Origin: Cordia subcordata
Lineage: Eukaryota; Streptophyta; Magnoliopsida; Boraginales; Cordiaceae
Length of the DNA: 64,000 bases
Assembly (NCBI GenBank): GCA_028554755.1
Contig: JAPTOF010000011.1
Coordinates: 3,996,501-4,060,500, forward strand
Reading direction: 5' to 3'
Below are positions 44,119 through 55,824 of this stretch, piece by piece (position 1 is the stretch's first letter; every line of letters begins with the position of its first letter). The notes under the pieces are model-generated. The model was not told the DNA's origin. It searched no databases and saw nothing but the letters and a program-made list of their open reading frames with translations. Made by a program: the position numbers and the translations under genes.

Positions 44119-44919
44119 CGAATCACAAAAACGGATTCAGCACGTCAAAAAATCTTAGGAACACCCCCAGTCAACTTTGGACAACACTGGTCAAAGTCAA
44201 ACCTGTTGGTCAAAGTCAACACCGTCCCTAAACATGCACTTCAGAGCAGAATCTAGAAAAACAGAGCCCAAAAACGAACTCAGCATGTCGAAAAACGTAG
44301 GGTAAGTCTCTGGTCAAACCAGATCAACCCTTGGTCAATGGTCAACGGTCAAAGTCAAACCTTGGTCAACGCAGTCAAACAAGTCAACTGGTTAATTTTT
44401 TTTAAGGACTAAATCTAAGCCCATATAAAAGCTCCTTTTTTATTCTTTTGGCCTAAACTAAGCCCAAAAGCAAAAAAGAAAATTATTATTTTTCTGGCTT
44501 AGAACCCAAGCCCAATAAAAAAATTAATTAACCCAAGACCCAATACCTAGCCAAAATTGGACAAGGCCACTACCCAGGCCCGATCCAAATAAACCCAAGA
44601 CCTAAAGCCTACTAACCCTAAACCTACTTTATAAACTTGAACCAATTTCCAAAAAAAAAAAAAAAACCAAAATACTCAAAACTAACCTCAAGAGCACGCA
44701 AACACTATCTTCTTCGCTTGTTCTTCAAATCCAAACACGAACCACAACATGCCGACATAAGCTTCCTGTCCAGCCACCAGTGCTCAATGTAGATAGCACC
44801 AGAGCACTCCTCGCCGAGCAAAGGCCTTTGTTTGGTTAGGCACCGTTTGGTTTGAGCAATTTTGGTTTCACAGTGAGTTTTGATTTTTTCTTTTTCCCTC
44901 AAGTAGCAGATTAATACCT
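44119..44919 (-). other. Tork 5' leader
   Basis: An 800-bp untranslated leader between PBS and gag. It includes a poly-A/T run at 44,652-44,667 and the TTGAC cluster described separately. Its gag-proximal part is homologous to the interior of the non-autonomous elements. Confidence 0.6.
44165..44398 (-). promoter_or_regulatory. Cluster of 13 TTGAC cores in the Tork leader
   Basis: On the minus strand TTGAC occurs about 13 times in 235 bp, often as TTGACC or TTGACT, the W-box core. The non-autonomous elements keep several of them (for example near 3,790-3,870 and 29,830-30,120). Regulation by WRKY factors is only a possibility. Confidence 0.3.
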
Positions 44920-44937
44920 AAGCTCTAGATAGCAGTT
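44920..44937 (-). other. Decayed PBS of the Tork element
   Basis: Immediately after the 5' LTR the minus strand reads AACTGCTATCTAGAGC, derivable from the TGGTATCAGAGC Met-tRNA type. Confidence 0.65.
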
Positions 44938-45270
44938 TGTTGGGGAAAAACATGCAAACACGAAGAATACGAGAAGAAAAACGGATAGGAGAAATTACAT
45001 GATTCGGCCTTAAAGTCTACGTCCACGGGCAGTAGAGAATAATTCTATTATTGATCTGCGAAGATTACACAGCTCTACTCTGGTTTCTCTCACACGTCTT
45101 AACACAATGAGTATTGCCACATATTTATGGTGCAAAAGTTTCCTAAAACCTTTTGAGCAGAAAAGGCAACTAATTAATTATGTGCTAAAAAGGTAATAAG
45201 CTAATAAGGTAACGTGCACAAAAGGTAATTTGCTATTCTTGTTGCCCAAGAATACGGGCCATATTCAACG
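44938..45270 (-). repeat. 5' LTR of the Tork element
   Basis: 333 bp, plus-strand TGTTGGGGAAAAAC...ATTCAACG (terminal A changed to G), followed by TATTA. Confidence 0.85.
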
Positions 45271-45592
45271 TATTAGGTATTAGATAGAAATAGAGCATCA
45301 ATAGAACATAGATTGCGAGAAACCTTGAGAGAAGAGAGTTCGAGGGGCAAGGGCTCTCAAGTCCGAGCCCTTTCTCCGTGATGTATTCACTTTAATGCAT
45401 AATGGAATTCTCTTGCCTGCCCATGGACATAGGTGAACGGCTGAACCATGTTAAATTTGTGTGTCTATTGTTTTATCTTTGTCGTACTTTATTCTTCATT
45501 CCAACACCCTAAATTCCCAACAAACTGATATCAGAGCCTGATTTTGGAGGCTGAATGTGAACAATGAGAAACACAAGTTGAATTTGTTTTGT
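45271..45592 (+). repeat. LTR of a non-autonomous element, right part, with PBS
   Basis: It continues the LTR broken at 37,826: GGTATTAGATAGAAATAGAG matches the 5,420 region and GCCCATGGACATAGG the 5,540 region. The LTR ends at 45,521 in CCCAACA and is followed by a PBS (ACTGATATCAGAGCC). So this was a 5' LTR in plus orientation; about 55 bp of its interior remain before the Athila pol begins at 45,593. Confidence 0.8.
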
Positions 45593-45830
45593 GAAGTGTT
45601 GACATCTAAAACACTTTTTATAATACTCTTGGGCATCCCCAAACAGAGTAGTCCAAAATAATCCACATTGCAAGACCTTCGCAGCGGTCTTTTTTCCACT
45701 AAAATGACCTCCACACCCCTCATCGTGACACATACTTAATATGCTCTCAAACTCATCCTTAGGCACATACTGACAAATCATTTGATCCTCACACACCTTG
45801 AAAAGATAGGGATCTTCCCAAAATAAATGT
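45593..45830 (-). pseudogene. Athila integrase zinc-binding domain, broken off
   Basis: CHDEGCGGHFSGKKTAAKVL and EYYKKCFRCQH give the His-His-Cys-Cys set intact. Translation beyond the last Cys pair runs into foreign sequence. Confidence 0.85.
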
Positions 45831-45974
45831 TTAACTTGTGCTAGGAACCTATATCTCTCTCTCTCTCTCTTTTCCCAATGGGAAGGAAATCACCCTGTGG
45901 CAAGATAGTTAACTATGTGAGCAAACCAAGGTGTGTGATGAGATACGGCAAATAATTGCTCATCGGGAAATGAA

Positions 45975-46833
45975 TCACGAAAAGGGGATGGAATCACTAA
46001 AAGACTCACTAACAAGACGGGAAAGATGATCCGTAATTAAATTTTCTCTACCCTTTTTATCTCGGATCTCAACATCGAACTCTCGAAGAAGGAGCAACCA
46101 CTTAATCAAGCAGGGCTTAGATTCTTTCTTAGCTAACAAATACCTCAACGCCACATGATCTGTGTATACAATCACCTTAGACCTTAGGATGTACGACCTA
46201 AACTTGTCAAGGGAGAAGACTACAGCTAGAAGCTCTTTTTCTGTGGTAGTATAGTTCTTTTGGGCTTCATCAAGAGTCTTGCTAGCATAGTACACAACAT
46301 GGGGCAACTTATCCTTCCTTTGACCTAAAATAGCTCCTATCGCATAATCAGATGCATCACACATAACCTCAAATGGGATACTGTAGTTAGGCAGCTGGAT
46401 AATCGGGGATGTAGACAAGAAGGATTTAAGTCTATTGAAAGCCCTAACACACTCATTATCAAAGTTAAAAGGGACATCTTATGCTAGAAGCCTAGACAAG
46501 GTACGTCCAATGTGACTAAAATCCTTAATGAATCTACAGTAGAATCCTGCATGCCCTAGAAAAGATTACACATCCTTGACAAACTTAGGGATAGGCAACT
46601 TTTCAATTAATTCTACCTTAGCTGGGTTAACTTGAATTCCACTAGATGAGACAACATAACCCAACACTATTCCTCCTTCCACCATGAAGTGAGATTTCTC
46701 CCAACTCAACACTAGATTCTTCTCTATACATCAGTCTAAGACTAAAGAGAGATGACTCAAACACTCATCAAAACTATCTCCAAAGACTGAGAAGTCATCC
46801 ATGAAAGTCCTTAAATTCCTCTCAATCATGTCA
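45975..46833 (-). pseudogene. Athila RT end and RNase H
   Basis: The RT active site FMDDFSVFGD (Athila-type F-x-D-D) is intact near 46,800. RNase H follows: [51 protein letters not shown], with the catalytic Asp, Glu and Asp in place. The 147-codon piece at 45,975-46,418 is fully open. The RT thumb between them contains at least one stop near 46,565. Confidence 0.9.
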
Positions 46834-47201
46834 CTAAAAATAGCCATCATATACCTCGGAAAGTCGTTGGGGCATTACAAAGACTGAAGGGCATTCTCCT
46901 ATAGGCAAAAGTGCCATAGGGACAAGTAAAGGTGTCTTCTCCTGGTCCTCGGGGAACACGGGGATCTGATTATAACCCAAATAGTCATCTAGAAAACAAT
47001 AGTAGCTATGCCCAGCTACTCTATCTAAGATCTGGTCTAGAAAAGGAAATGAGAAATGATCCTTCCTAGTTTTGGAGTTGAGCTTCCTATAATCAATACA
47101 AACTCTCCATTCGTGGGAGTGCATGCAGGGATAAGCTCTCCTCTCTCATTCTCAACAACCGTGATCCCAGACTTCTTAGGGACAACTTGGATCGGGCTAA
47201 C
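46834..47201 (-). pseudogene. Athila RT, fingers and palm, frameshifted
   Basis: WRVCIDYRKLNSKTRKDHFS, FPFLDQILDRVAGHSYYCFLD and EDQEKTP are clear; after that the reading shifts frame near 46,930, so that the FAYRRMPFGLCN-like part is only seen in another frame. A TAG at about 47,199 replaces the Trp expected before VSP. Confidence 0.9.
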
Positions 47202-48245
47202 CTACTCACTATTAGAGATCGAATAAATGATGCTTGCATCTAAAAGCTTAATTATCTCTTTCTTAACTACTTCGCTTATGTGTGGGTTTAGCCTCCTTTG
47301 CATCTCCCTGGAAGGAATGGCTCCATCTTTAAGGTGAATACGATACATACAAACTGAAGGGTTAATACCTCTTAAATCATCAATTTTCCACCCTATAGCC
47401 TTCCTATGTTTCCTAAGAACCTTTAAAAGACGCTCCTCATGCTCACTAGAAAGATCGAAAGCTATGATGACCGGAAGGGTCTCACTAGGGCCTAGGAATG
47501 CATACTTCAAATGATCGAGAAGGGGTTTAAGCTTTAAAGAAGGGTTAGGCTCAACCAAGGGGGACTCAACCTCAACATTATCAATAAGGATGTCACTAAA
47601 ATCAAGACTAGAAAGATTAACTTCAAGTGATTTATTAATCAAGGAACTCTCGACTATGGAGGTAGAGGCTATACATTTCCACTCTAAGGTGTCTGAATCA
47701 AAGCTAGTCAACAACTCCTCAAATTTTCTCAAATCTCCTCTATCGGTCATAGTTTTCTCTATAAAGTACTCGACACAAGAATCAATCACATCAACCTTAA
47801 AGCACTCATCATCATCATCTAATCTTCTTATACTAGCTCTATTCACCGCCTTAGTAACCTTAATGGTGGACCTCAAATTCCCAAATTTCATCTCTAATAA
47901 CCCTGACCTACAATGAATAATGGCATCTGCGGTGGTAAGGAAAGGGCAACCTAGAAAAATGGGTGTAGAATGTCTAGAGTCATGTCCCGAATTCATATCT
48001 AACACTATAAAGTCAATAGGGTACACGAACTCACCTACTTGGACCATAACATCCTCTATCACGCCCCCAGGTCTATGTTCGGATATATCAGCTAGCTGAA
48101 GAGTAACATGTGTAGGATATAACTCACCTAGACCTAGTTGCTGATAGATGGAGTAAGGAATGAGATTCACACTAGATCCTAAATCTAACAAGGCGTGATC
48201 AATCTGGTCTCACGGATCCTACAAGGAATAGTGAAGGCTCCGGGG
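47202..48245 (-). pseudogene. Athila protease and RT N-terminus
   Basis: A 329-codon open stretch begins at the protease active site LDLGSSVNLIPYSIYQQLGL (D-L-G-S type), passes VTLQLADISEHRPGGVIEDV and FIVLDMNSGHDS, and reaches the RT start (RKHRKAIGWKIDDLRGINPS, MQRRLNPHISEVVKKEIIKL). The protease cleaves the polyprotein inside particles. A frameshift just upstream (48,190-48,245) parts it from gag. This is the longest open retroelement frame in the window. Confidence 0.9.
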
Positions 48246-49687
48246 TTACTCATCTTGGGCGGGAGGCCGAAGTACAAATACTACTCACCTTCTCCGCAAG
48301 CCTTACCTTCTTAGAAATGTTCGATGACCTACGTTTCCTTGTACAAAGATCCTTAAAGAACTTAGAATAAGAGAGGATAGAAAGGATCGCATCTATCAAA
48401 GAAAGATTGACCTTAAGGTCCTTAAGATGCTTTAAAACCTTGAAAAACCTAGAATCCTTACTAGGTGTAGGCTTTTCTAAGGCGGATGGGATAGGAACTC
48501 TAGGCTCAACGCATCTAGACACATAGGAATCATCAATAGGCTCTTTTCCCTCCCAATGTGGGCGGGAAGTACTACTTGCTCCATGGTCTCTAATAGGCTC
48601 ATCTCTCTCATCAGGACCCTCTCTAGAATCCCTCTCAATAGGACTACTACGTGACTCTCTAGACTCAGAAGGACTACTAGGTACAGGCACTGCAAAATCA
48701 ACTCCTACCCTATTATTTACTACCCTACCACTCCTAAGAGTGGTGACGGCCTTAGCCTGGGCCTGAGGGGGATAAGTGGTACCGGTGGAAGAATAGGACT
48801 AGACTCTAAGGTTCACCTTCAGTTGAGAAAGCAATTTCCCAGGGTCTCTAGCTCTTAACTGACTAGCAATTTGTCCTAACTGTGCCTCAAACCTCGCCAT
48901 TTGCTGCCTATTTTTTGCCAATTCCTGCTACTGGTTCTGAATGAACTGCATTATCTTTATCATGCTATTACTAGGAGGTTGGCTACTAGAGGGAGTAAGT
49001 AAAGCCTGAGGTTGAGAAGCACTAGTGAGACGGGGCTGAATAAGATGATAGAAACCTGGGGATATTAAGAATGGGGTCGCTGCTGAGGTAGAACCTGAGG
49101 ATGTGAATTAGACTCATGCTGACCTTGTCTCCAACAAAATTTTGGGTTGTCCCTCAAACCTGGATTGTATGTGTTCGAGTATGGATTATACTCATGAGAA
49201 TAACCTTGTGTGGCACACACTTGCTCTTTCATGAATTCAGGAAATTGAGATGCTAAAGGGCAAGCTATGGTCTTATAAGATGACTCGGAACACAATGCAT
49301 AAACCTTAACAACTAAAAGGATAGAGGAAGAACCTAGAGAACTAGTCCTATGACCTTAGGATGAAAAAGGCAAAGAAATGAATTGATCTAGCTTATTTGT
49401 CAAAGCCTCAACCTTAAATGGGTAAATCTAAAGAAACTCCAACCTCACTAACACTTCTCTTGTTACCTCCCCGAATAGATCTTACCATGGCAAAATTTTG
49501 AAAAGAATTTTCTGCCATCAACTCTATTTTCTCCCATGCCTCAGTCGGTCTCAAAAGATAAAAGCCACTCCTGGAGGCAGCATTGACCATCATCTTATTT
49601 TGTTCATTTAAGCCTCGAAAGAAATATTAGCAATAGGTCATGATTGCCATACCCGTGGTATGGACATTGTCTAAGAAGGTCATTGAA
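48246..49687 (-). pseudogene. Athila gag C-terminal half, decayed
   Basis: Pieces in order on the minus strand: a degenerate start RFNDLLRQCPYHG near 49,670, QVCATQGYSHEYNPYSNTYN near 49,200 (typical of Athila gag), Pro/Gln-rich linkers, and LSYSKFFKDLCTRKRRSSN near 48,360 before the protease. Several stops and frame changes. Confidence 0.75.
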
Positions 49688-50353
49688 TCACTCCCAAGCC
49701 ACATGAAAGGATTCTAGATCATGTTGGGAGAAAGTCATAATGGTGGTCCTAAGGTCGGCCGTCTTGGCCATGGGATAAAACTTTTCAAAGAACTTAGATT
49801 GAAGCTCAACCCATGTAGTAATACAACCATTAGGTAAGGAACGCAACCAAGCCTTAGCCTTGTCCTTAAGAAAGAAAGGAAATAATCTTAGACGTATGTC
49901 CTCTCGAGAAACATTGGGGACATGAAGAGTGGAACTCATCTCAACAAAATCAGCGATATGATCTAGAGGACTCTCATTGCTTCTCCTATAGAAGGAAGGA
50001 ATCATGACCAATATATTAGGTTTAATCTCGAAGTTCATCTCCCCAAAACTCGGAATTTGAATAGCCAAATTAGGCTCAAAGGCTTCGAGAAGAAAGAATT
50101 GCCTAAGAGTAGGTTCCTCATCTATAGGTAGGTCCGGTTTATGAGGCTCTTGTCTAAAATGATCTTGGGCTTGATTCCCATGGTGATCATGAGATGCAAT
50201 GGGATTCATCGAGGGGAAGGGAGGATTAGAAAGATGATTAGGATTGGCCACCTCCTCTAGCAGACCTCCTAAATTCCTAAAATGCCTTGCAATTCTATTG
50301 AGTTCAGGATTAAGAGGAACTAAGGGATTTCTAAGGGATCTCCTACCAAGCAT
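49688..50353 (-). pseudogene. Athila gag, N-terminal half
   Basis: The ATG at 50,351-50,353 opens a frame to a TGA at 49,688. It contains PSFGEMNFEIKPNILVMIPS and the capsid core FFLKDKAKAWLRSLPNGCIT...TWVELQSKFFEKFYP. The frame is open six bases further upstream, but without an ATG. The stop stands where Arg (CGA) is usual, so one C-to-T change explains it, and gag homology continues beyond it. Confidence 0.85.
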
Positions 50354-50609
50354 GCACAAACTATCCTAACTCCGGCCACTTCAACCCCCGAAAACTTCAA
50401 TAGTCCTAAAACTACAGCAAATAAACCACAATCCTAGGAAGTCTACTAAAAACAAAAGCAAAGGCTAAAATTGATAAACAAGAACTAAAGCAAGATTATA
50501 TAAGCAATAAACAAGATACGCAAAAACTAAACAAACTATAAAGGAAAAGCAAGAAAAACAAATAAAGCAACTACCAAAACACACAAGCAAAGAACGCAAA
50601 CCATCGTGC

Positions 50610-50627
50610 TTCCCTGCCACGGCGCCA
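50610..50627 (-). other. Primer-binding site of the Athila element
   Basis: TGGCGCCGTGGCAGGGAAG on the minus strand, an Athila-type PBS, six bases from the LTR end at 50,634. Confidence 0.8.
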
Positions 50628-50633
50628 AGAACT

Positions 50634-50955
50634 TGATCGTCGTCTCTTGAGTGCAAGCTTTAAAGACCCGCAAGTGCATAGATCGATGTAGTATAGTGTG
50701 TGTGAGAATGGGTGTCAAACTACAGAGAGGCTATGTTGTGGGATGGATTCTACGTGTGTGTTCTAGAGAATGCCAAAAAGGAAACTTAAACTAACTATTT
50801 TTTTGGTGTTTTTGGATGGTCAGGAGCTCTAACTAAAGAAAATAAAACTACACTATGGGAATAGAAAGTTTAAAAACAAGCTATCTAGTGAGAACTAACA
50901 AATGGAAAGGATTAGGGTGACATCTACTTGTTAATGGGTGATCCTTGATTTCAAT
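50634..50955 (-). repeat. Clipped Athila LTR (right copy)
   Basis: Equivalent to 426-747, ending at the same TTTCAAT junction with the inverted integrase. Confidence 0.8.
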
Positions 50956-51917
50956 CCGAGTCCATCTCTAGGGAAACATGATGCCTTTATCCCCTATTCT
51001 TCCATATGAGTTGTTTGATGTTTGGAGTATAGATTTCATACGTCTATTTCCACCTTCCTTTGGGTACCAATACATTTTAGTAGCCGTTGATTATGTGTCC
51101 AAATGGGCTGAAGTAATTCTGACATACACTAATGACTATAGGGTAGTGGTTAAATTCATTAAGGAGAACATTTTCTCTAGATTTGGAGTCCTTAGGATCT
51201 TGATTAGTGATGGGGTTTGCATTTTCGCCATAGGATTTTAGAGGCCTTGTTGAGGAGGTATTCGGTTACCCATAAAGTTGCTACTCCTTATCACCCGCAA
51301 ACGAGTGGACAAGTAGAGGTGTCCAATAGGGAGATCAAACACATCGTTGAGAAAACGGTGAGGCCCGATAGGATAGATTGGTCTATTAAGCTAAATGATG
51401 CTTTATGGGTCTACCGTACCGTCTTTAAGATTCCCACTGGTATGTCTCCGTCTAGATTGGTTTATAGAAAAGCTTGTCACTTGCAGGTAGAACTAGAGCA
51501 TAGCGCTTATTGGGCCATCAAGGCCTTAAATTTTGATTTGGCAAGAGCAGGTGAAAAAAGGAAGCAAGGCCTAGGGGAGTTGGAAGAACTTAGGTTTGAG
51601 GCATATGAGAACGCCAAGCTTTATAAGGATAGGATGAAGAGAATTCATGATAAACATATTCTTAAGAAATCATTCTTTCCCTCCGATAAAGTTTGTTATT
51701 TAACTCATGTTTGAAGCTCTTTTCAGGTAAGCTCAAGACAAGATGGGATGGTCCGTATGAGGTGTTGGTTGCCTACCCTTCCAGAATGGTCAAGATCAAA
51801 GACTTGAAGGATGGTCGAGAGTTGATGGTGAATGGGCAACGCCTGAAGCATGCATATGATCCAAGCATGGCTTGTGTGGAAGTTTTAATGCTTCAAGATC
51901 CCATATATGGAGGTTGA
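50956..51917 (+). pseudogene. Inverted Athila integrase core (right copy)
   Basis: As at 748-1,710, but the second half from [12 protein letters not shown] (51,217) is open through YWAIKALNF where the left copy is shifted. It has its own one-base loss at about 51,693 (GTTTGTTATT against GTTTGGTTATT), which the left copy lacks. The shared break after ISDG shows that the fragment was already dead before duplication. Confidence 0.9.
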
Positions 51918-51936
51918 AGATGAGTTGGTGTTTGCT

Positions 51937-51950
51937 CGAAAACGGCGCCA
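51937..51950 (-). other. Second Athila PBS (right copy)
   Basis: TGGCGCCGTTTTCG on the minus strand, undecayed. Confidence 0.7.
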
Positions 51951-51956
51951 AGAACT

Positions 51957-53874
51957 TGATCGTCGTCTCTCGAGTGCAAGTGCACGGATCGATGCAATGT
52001 AGTGTGTGCGAGAACGGGTGTTGAACCACAAGGAGGCTCTGTTGTGGGATGGATTTTACGTGTGTGTCCTAGAGAATACCAGGAAACTTAAGCTCACTAT
52101 TTTTTTGGTGTTTTTGGATAGTCGGGGCTCTAATTAAAGAAAATAAAACTACACTATGCGAATGGAAAGTTTAAAAACAAGCTATCTAGAGAGAATTAAC
52201 AAATGGAAAGGATTAGGGTGACATCTACTTATTAATGGGCAATCCTTGATTTCAATACTATGGGCTTACATGGAATGGCTTAATCATTAATTGTTCTTTT
52301 ACTAGGTTGCTTAGTTAATGTCATAATTTCCCCCTAGGACTCAGTATCGGTCCGTCTTTAAGCAGCGCCTCCTAGAGCTACGACGTGGTCCTTATGACCT
52401 AAGGCCTTAAGAGTGGATAACTAGCTTCCTAGGTGACCTAGAACAAACCTACCCTAGTACCTAAATCATTGGTTGGATTTAAAGCCAAGACCTAGTGTCG
52501 CTAGAGTTGACTAAATCTACCCAAAAACCTATTGGCTGGATCTTGATTTAGACTAGCCTTTAATTATGCTTCGTCATTCTAGGGTCACAATAGCGAGATT
52601 TGACGTATTAATGCATTCATACATGTTTTAAGCTAAGGTGTTCGTGAATAAAGGGACCTATTCAACTACCAAACCTCGTCATGCTCGGATTACACCACTA
52701 AAAGCACTTTTGAACCAACATGTATGCAATATTGATGTCATATTTACTACTAGGCATGCAAACATACTCATGAACATGAATATATAAGCATTACCCACTT
52801 CATAAGATCTACACATAAACACATAGACATGATTATAGAATGGACTAGAGGTGTTTAGTAGCAAATAGACTTCAATTTATACATATGCAACTCTCATAGG
52901 CATATTATCAAACACCTAAACATGTATTAAGCGATAGCCATTGAAACAAGAAAATCATAGCATATGTATATAAATTAAGCCATTGAATCCCATAATATAG
53001 AAGCATAGAATCAACCCATTACACAAGTGTCATCACCCAAAACAAATCTAATCAAACATAATATAATAGAGGATGACAGAGAGAATAGAAAACTCCTCTT
53101 CCATCCTAGTAATTCTTGTACAAAATCCTTGAGTAGACTTCAATCCAAGTGTTTAAAACCCTCCAAATTAACTTAACACTAGGTGAAAAGTGTGTGAGTA
53201 TGTGTGTGTTGGGGGTTGGTGAAAGAGGAATTAGGGTTTGGGAGATGGGTGTGAAAGAATATGACTTAATATTTTATAAAATGACCAAAAGTGGGCTTAT
53301 ATCGCTAATTTCTGCGACTACCGGAACACTTAACTGGAGCATCAGTATCAAAGGACCTATATTCCGGTAGTAGAAGTTTGCTCTCTGTTTTTGGCAGAAT
53401 AGTGAGCTGGTGCATTGGTACTTTGAAGCCTCTATTCCGATAGAAGAATCTAGCTCTCTGTTTTTGGCGGAACAGTGAGCTGATGCACCAATACTTTGAA
53501 GCCAGTGCTCTGGTAGCGCATCTTTGCTCTCTTTTGGCTTCGTTTTTGCTCCATTTTGCTTCCAATTGTCCTGACCTTTGTCCGGAAGCCTCTAAACTTG
53601 ATTTTCTTCCACTTTTCCTCTTCAATTATGCTTTCAATCCTTGCCCAAACCATCTCCATCTTCGTTGATCTTCAAACAATCCTCAAACTCACTTATAATA
53701 TCCAAAACAAGCCATTAATATAGCATTTACCTTTTAAACTCAACTATGTACAGTTGTATATACTTAAGCCTATATCTAGCACAAGTACTACATTAATGCA
53801 ACTATTTAAGCTCAATACACCTCCAAAATATAGACAAATAACAATTTAAACACACACAAAAACACAACACATCA
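51957..53874 (-). repeat. Full-length Athila LTR (right copy)
   Basis: 1,918 bp, equivalent to 1,750-3,684. A 17-bp segment near 52,541 is deleted; the left copy and the LTR at 24,764 both have it. Confidence 0.85.
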
Positions 53875-55824
53875 AGTGTCGTAGATTAGATGTGAAGAAA
53901 GCACGTAAAACATTAAGGTCGCTACTGCATATGTGCGAAGAGTCTGTTATGAACCCAGTTTAACCAGAGAATTGACCATTGACAAGGTTGACCAAAGTTT
54001 GACTATATCTACCCAAACAAGCTATGTCCATTTTTGCGCTTTGTTTGGTGAAATTTGACTCCAAAAGGCGTGTTTTTGAGATTTTGTCAAAATTTGATTG
54101 TGGATATGTGTTCGATCAATGTTGAGCAAAGTTGATTGGAGGGTTCTCGAATGGTGTTTGATGTGCTAAGTCTGAATTTGTAGTTTATTTGGCCAAATTC
54201 CAAGAGATTGCATGTGTTTTTGATGAACGAATATGGTGTTTCTTCTTTGCAGAGTGCGAAACAGTCAGAAATTGATGGATGGATGTTTATATGGTCTTCC
54301 AAATGAGTACGATCGTGTTTATAGCAGTTACATCAAAGAGAAGTGATGAAGACAGTACAAGGTTGTGGCGATACGGGGCACATGTGAGAGCAAGAGTTGA
54401 TTGCTATGAATAAGTGGGTTTTGCATTGCAGAGAGCAAACAAGCAAGCGCAATAGGTGAGTGTGCATCTTGGGAAAGCACAACAAAGCCTAGTTTAGTGG
54501 AGCAGTTGTATGAAAGTCTTTCTGGAGGTAGTGATCACTTGTGTAGATGCAGACTTGTGGGTGCTTGAGGTGTACTTATGAAGATAATGATCTTTCCAAC
54601 AAGGTATTGAGTGGGAACCGGTGAAAGTCTCGAGAAGGACACAAGTTGGAAGATTTTCTGGAAAAAAGTTTGAATGAACTCTTTGGAGAAAGTTGTTGCT
54701 TTCTCGTTGTTACCATGAGTCAAAGGTTAAAGATTAAGGTATGCTACTTAGAGATCGTAGGATGGAGTACAGATGGAGCTTGGTGGAAGCTCAAGAGTTC
54801 AGTGCTATAGTAGTGGATCAACTGAGTGACTCGATAAGTGGAGGTACATGGTGAGGTATATCTTTCAATTGGTCTAGACTACGATACCATAGAGCAAGTG
54901 GAGCTTGTGGAGAAGCTTAGAAAGTGTTCCAGGAGGTCGCCAGAGGTGGTTAAATTAAGCAGACTCAATAGATAAAGATAGGGGTGTCTCAGGGATGGTA
55001 GTACGGTATGGCACTAAATGGTGAGAGGACGAATGAGAAGATCTCGGGGATTGGTGATGGAGGCTGACCCGTAATGTCATGGAGGAGCAATTGTGCAGAG
55101 TTGGCTCCTGTAGTAAGCTCAAAGGTCCTAATCCTAGTGACATTTAATGGGTGAAGTCTTCATACTTCACATTCACAACTATGAGAAAGAGATAGAGTGC
55201 TATAAAGCATTGATGCTAGATGTGTGCTCAGATGAGTTCTTTAGATTGTCTTAAAGCATTGCAGCTGTTGGTTTGATTTTTGGGTTGATCGTGAGAAAAC
55301 CAAGTAGATATTATGGGGACAAGTTCTAGAAGATGGCTAAGGACTTAAGAGGTATGAGTAATGCATAGTAATGGGCCTGTTGTGGGGCAAAGATAGCTGA
55401 AGCAAAAATGATACGAAGTTGCCAATAATGAGTGAATGCAGTCCAATGTGGACATTTGTAGGACATTGTCCATATCCTAAATGGGCTTTAGGGATTCTTG
55501 CTCTGAGCAAATTAGGAGTCCTGCCATATTTGTAGTGTTCCTTATTTGAAGTCTTCTGTGTTATATAAATAGAAGCTTAACCTATTATATTAGGTGTTAA
55601 ACAGAGATAGAGCATAGAAAGCAGAAGACAAGGGATGAGAGCTCGAGGCTGAGGGCTCTCAAGCCTAAGCCTACTATCCATGTTTTATGTGCTTCAATGC
55701 TTAATAGAATTCTCTTGTCTGCCCATGGACGTAGGCAGAAGGCCATACCACGTTAAACATGTGTGTCTATCGTTTTATCTTTCTCGTACTTTATTCTTCG
55801 TCCCAACACCTAGAATTACCAACA
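53875..55824 (+). mobile_element. Non-autonomous element, 3' half (right copy)
   Basis: Equivalent to 3,685-5,632, with its 3' LTR at 55,457-55,824. Same truncation point at the Athila LTR end. Confidence 0.75.

Larger units (their letters stand above)
37827..45270 (-). mobile_element. Tork/Tnt1-type Copia element, complete but decayed
   Basis: A 7.4-kb insertion in minus orientation, bounded by ~330-bp LTRs and the target duplication TATTA (37,822-37,826 and 45,271-45,275). Order on the minus strand: 5' LTR, PBS, leader, gag, protease, integrase, RT, RNase H, PPT, 3' LTR. Without the nested solo LTR it is about 5.6 kb, usual for this lineage. The two LTRs differ at roughly 28 of 330 positions by hand count. 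Many in-frame stops, mostly explained by C-to-T or G-to-A changes. Confidence 0.9.
45593..50353 (-). mobile_element. Athila-type Ty3 element, gag to zinc-binding domain
   Basis: On the minus strand: PBS at 50,610-50,627, gag, protease, RT, RNase H and the start of integrase. It breaks at 45,593 right after CFRCQ, so the integrase core and 3' LTR are missing. The missing core begins, on the opposite strand, at 50,956. Several stops and frameshifts. The gag end of the element (from 50,209) lies in the right copy of the duplication. Confidence 0.85.

Noticed and set aside
43723..44158. Plus-strand frames opposite Tork gag
   Set aside because: Antisense shadows of the gag coding sequence.
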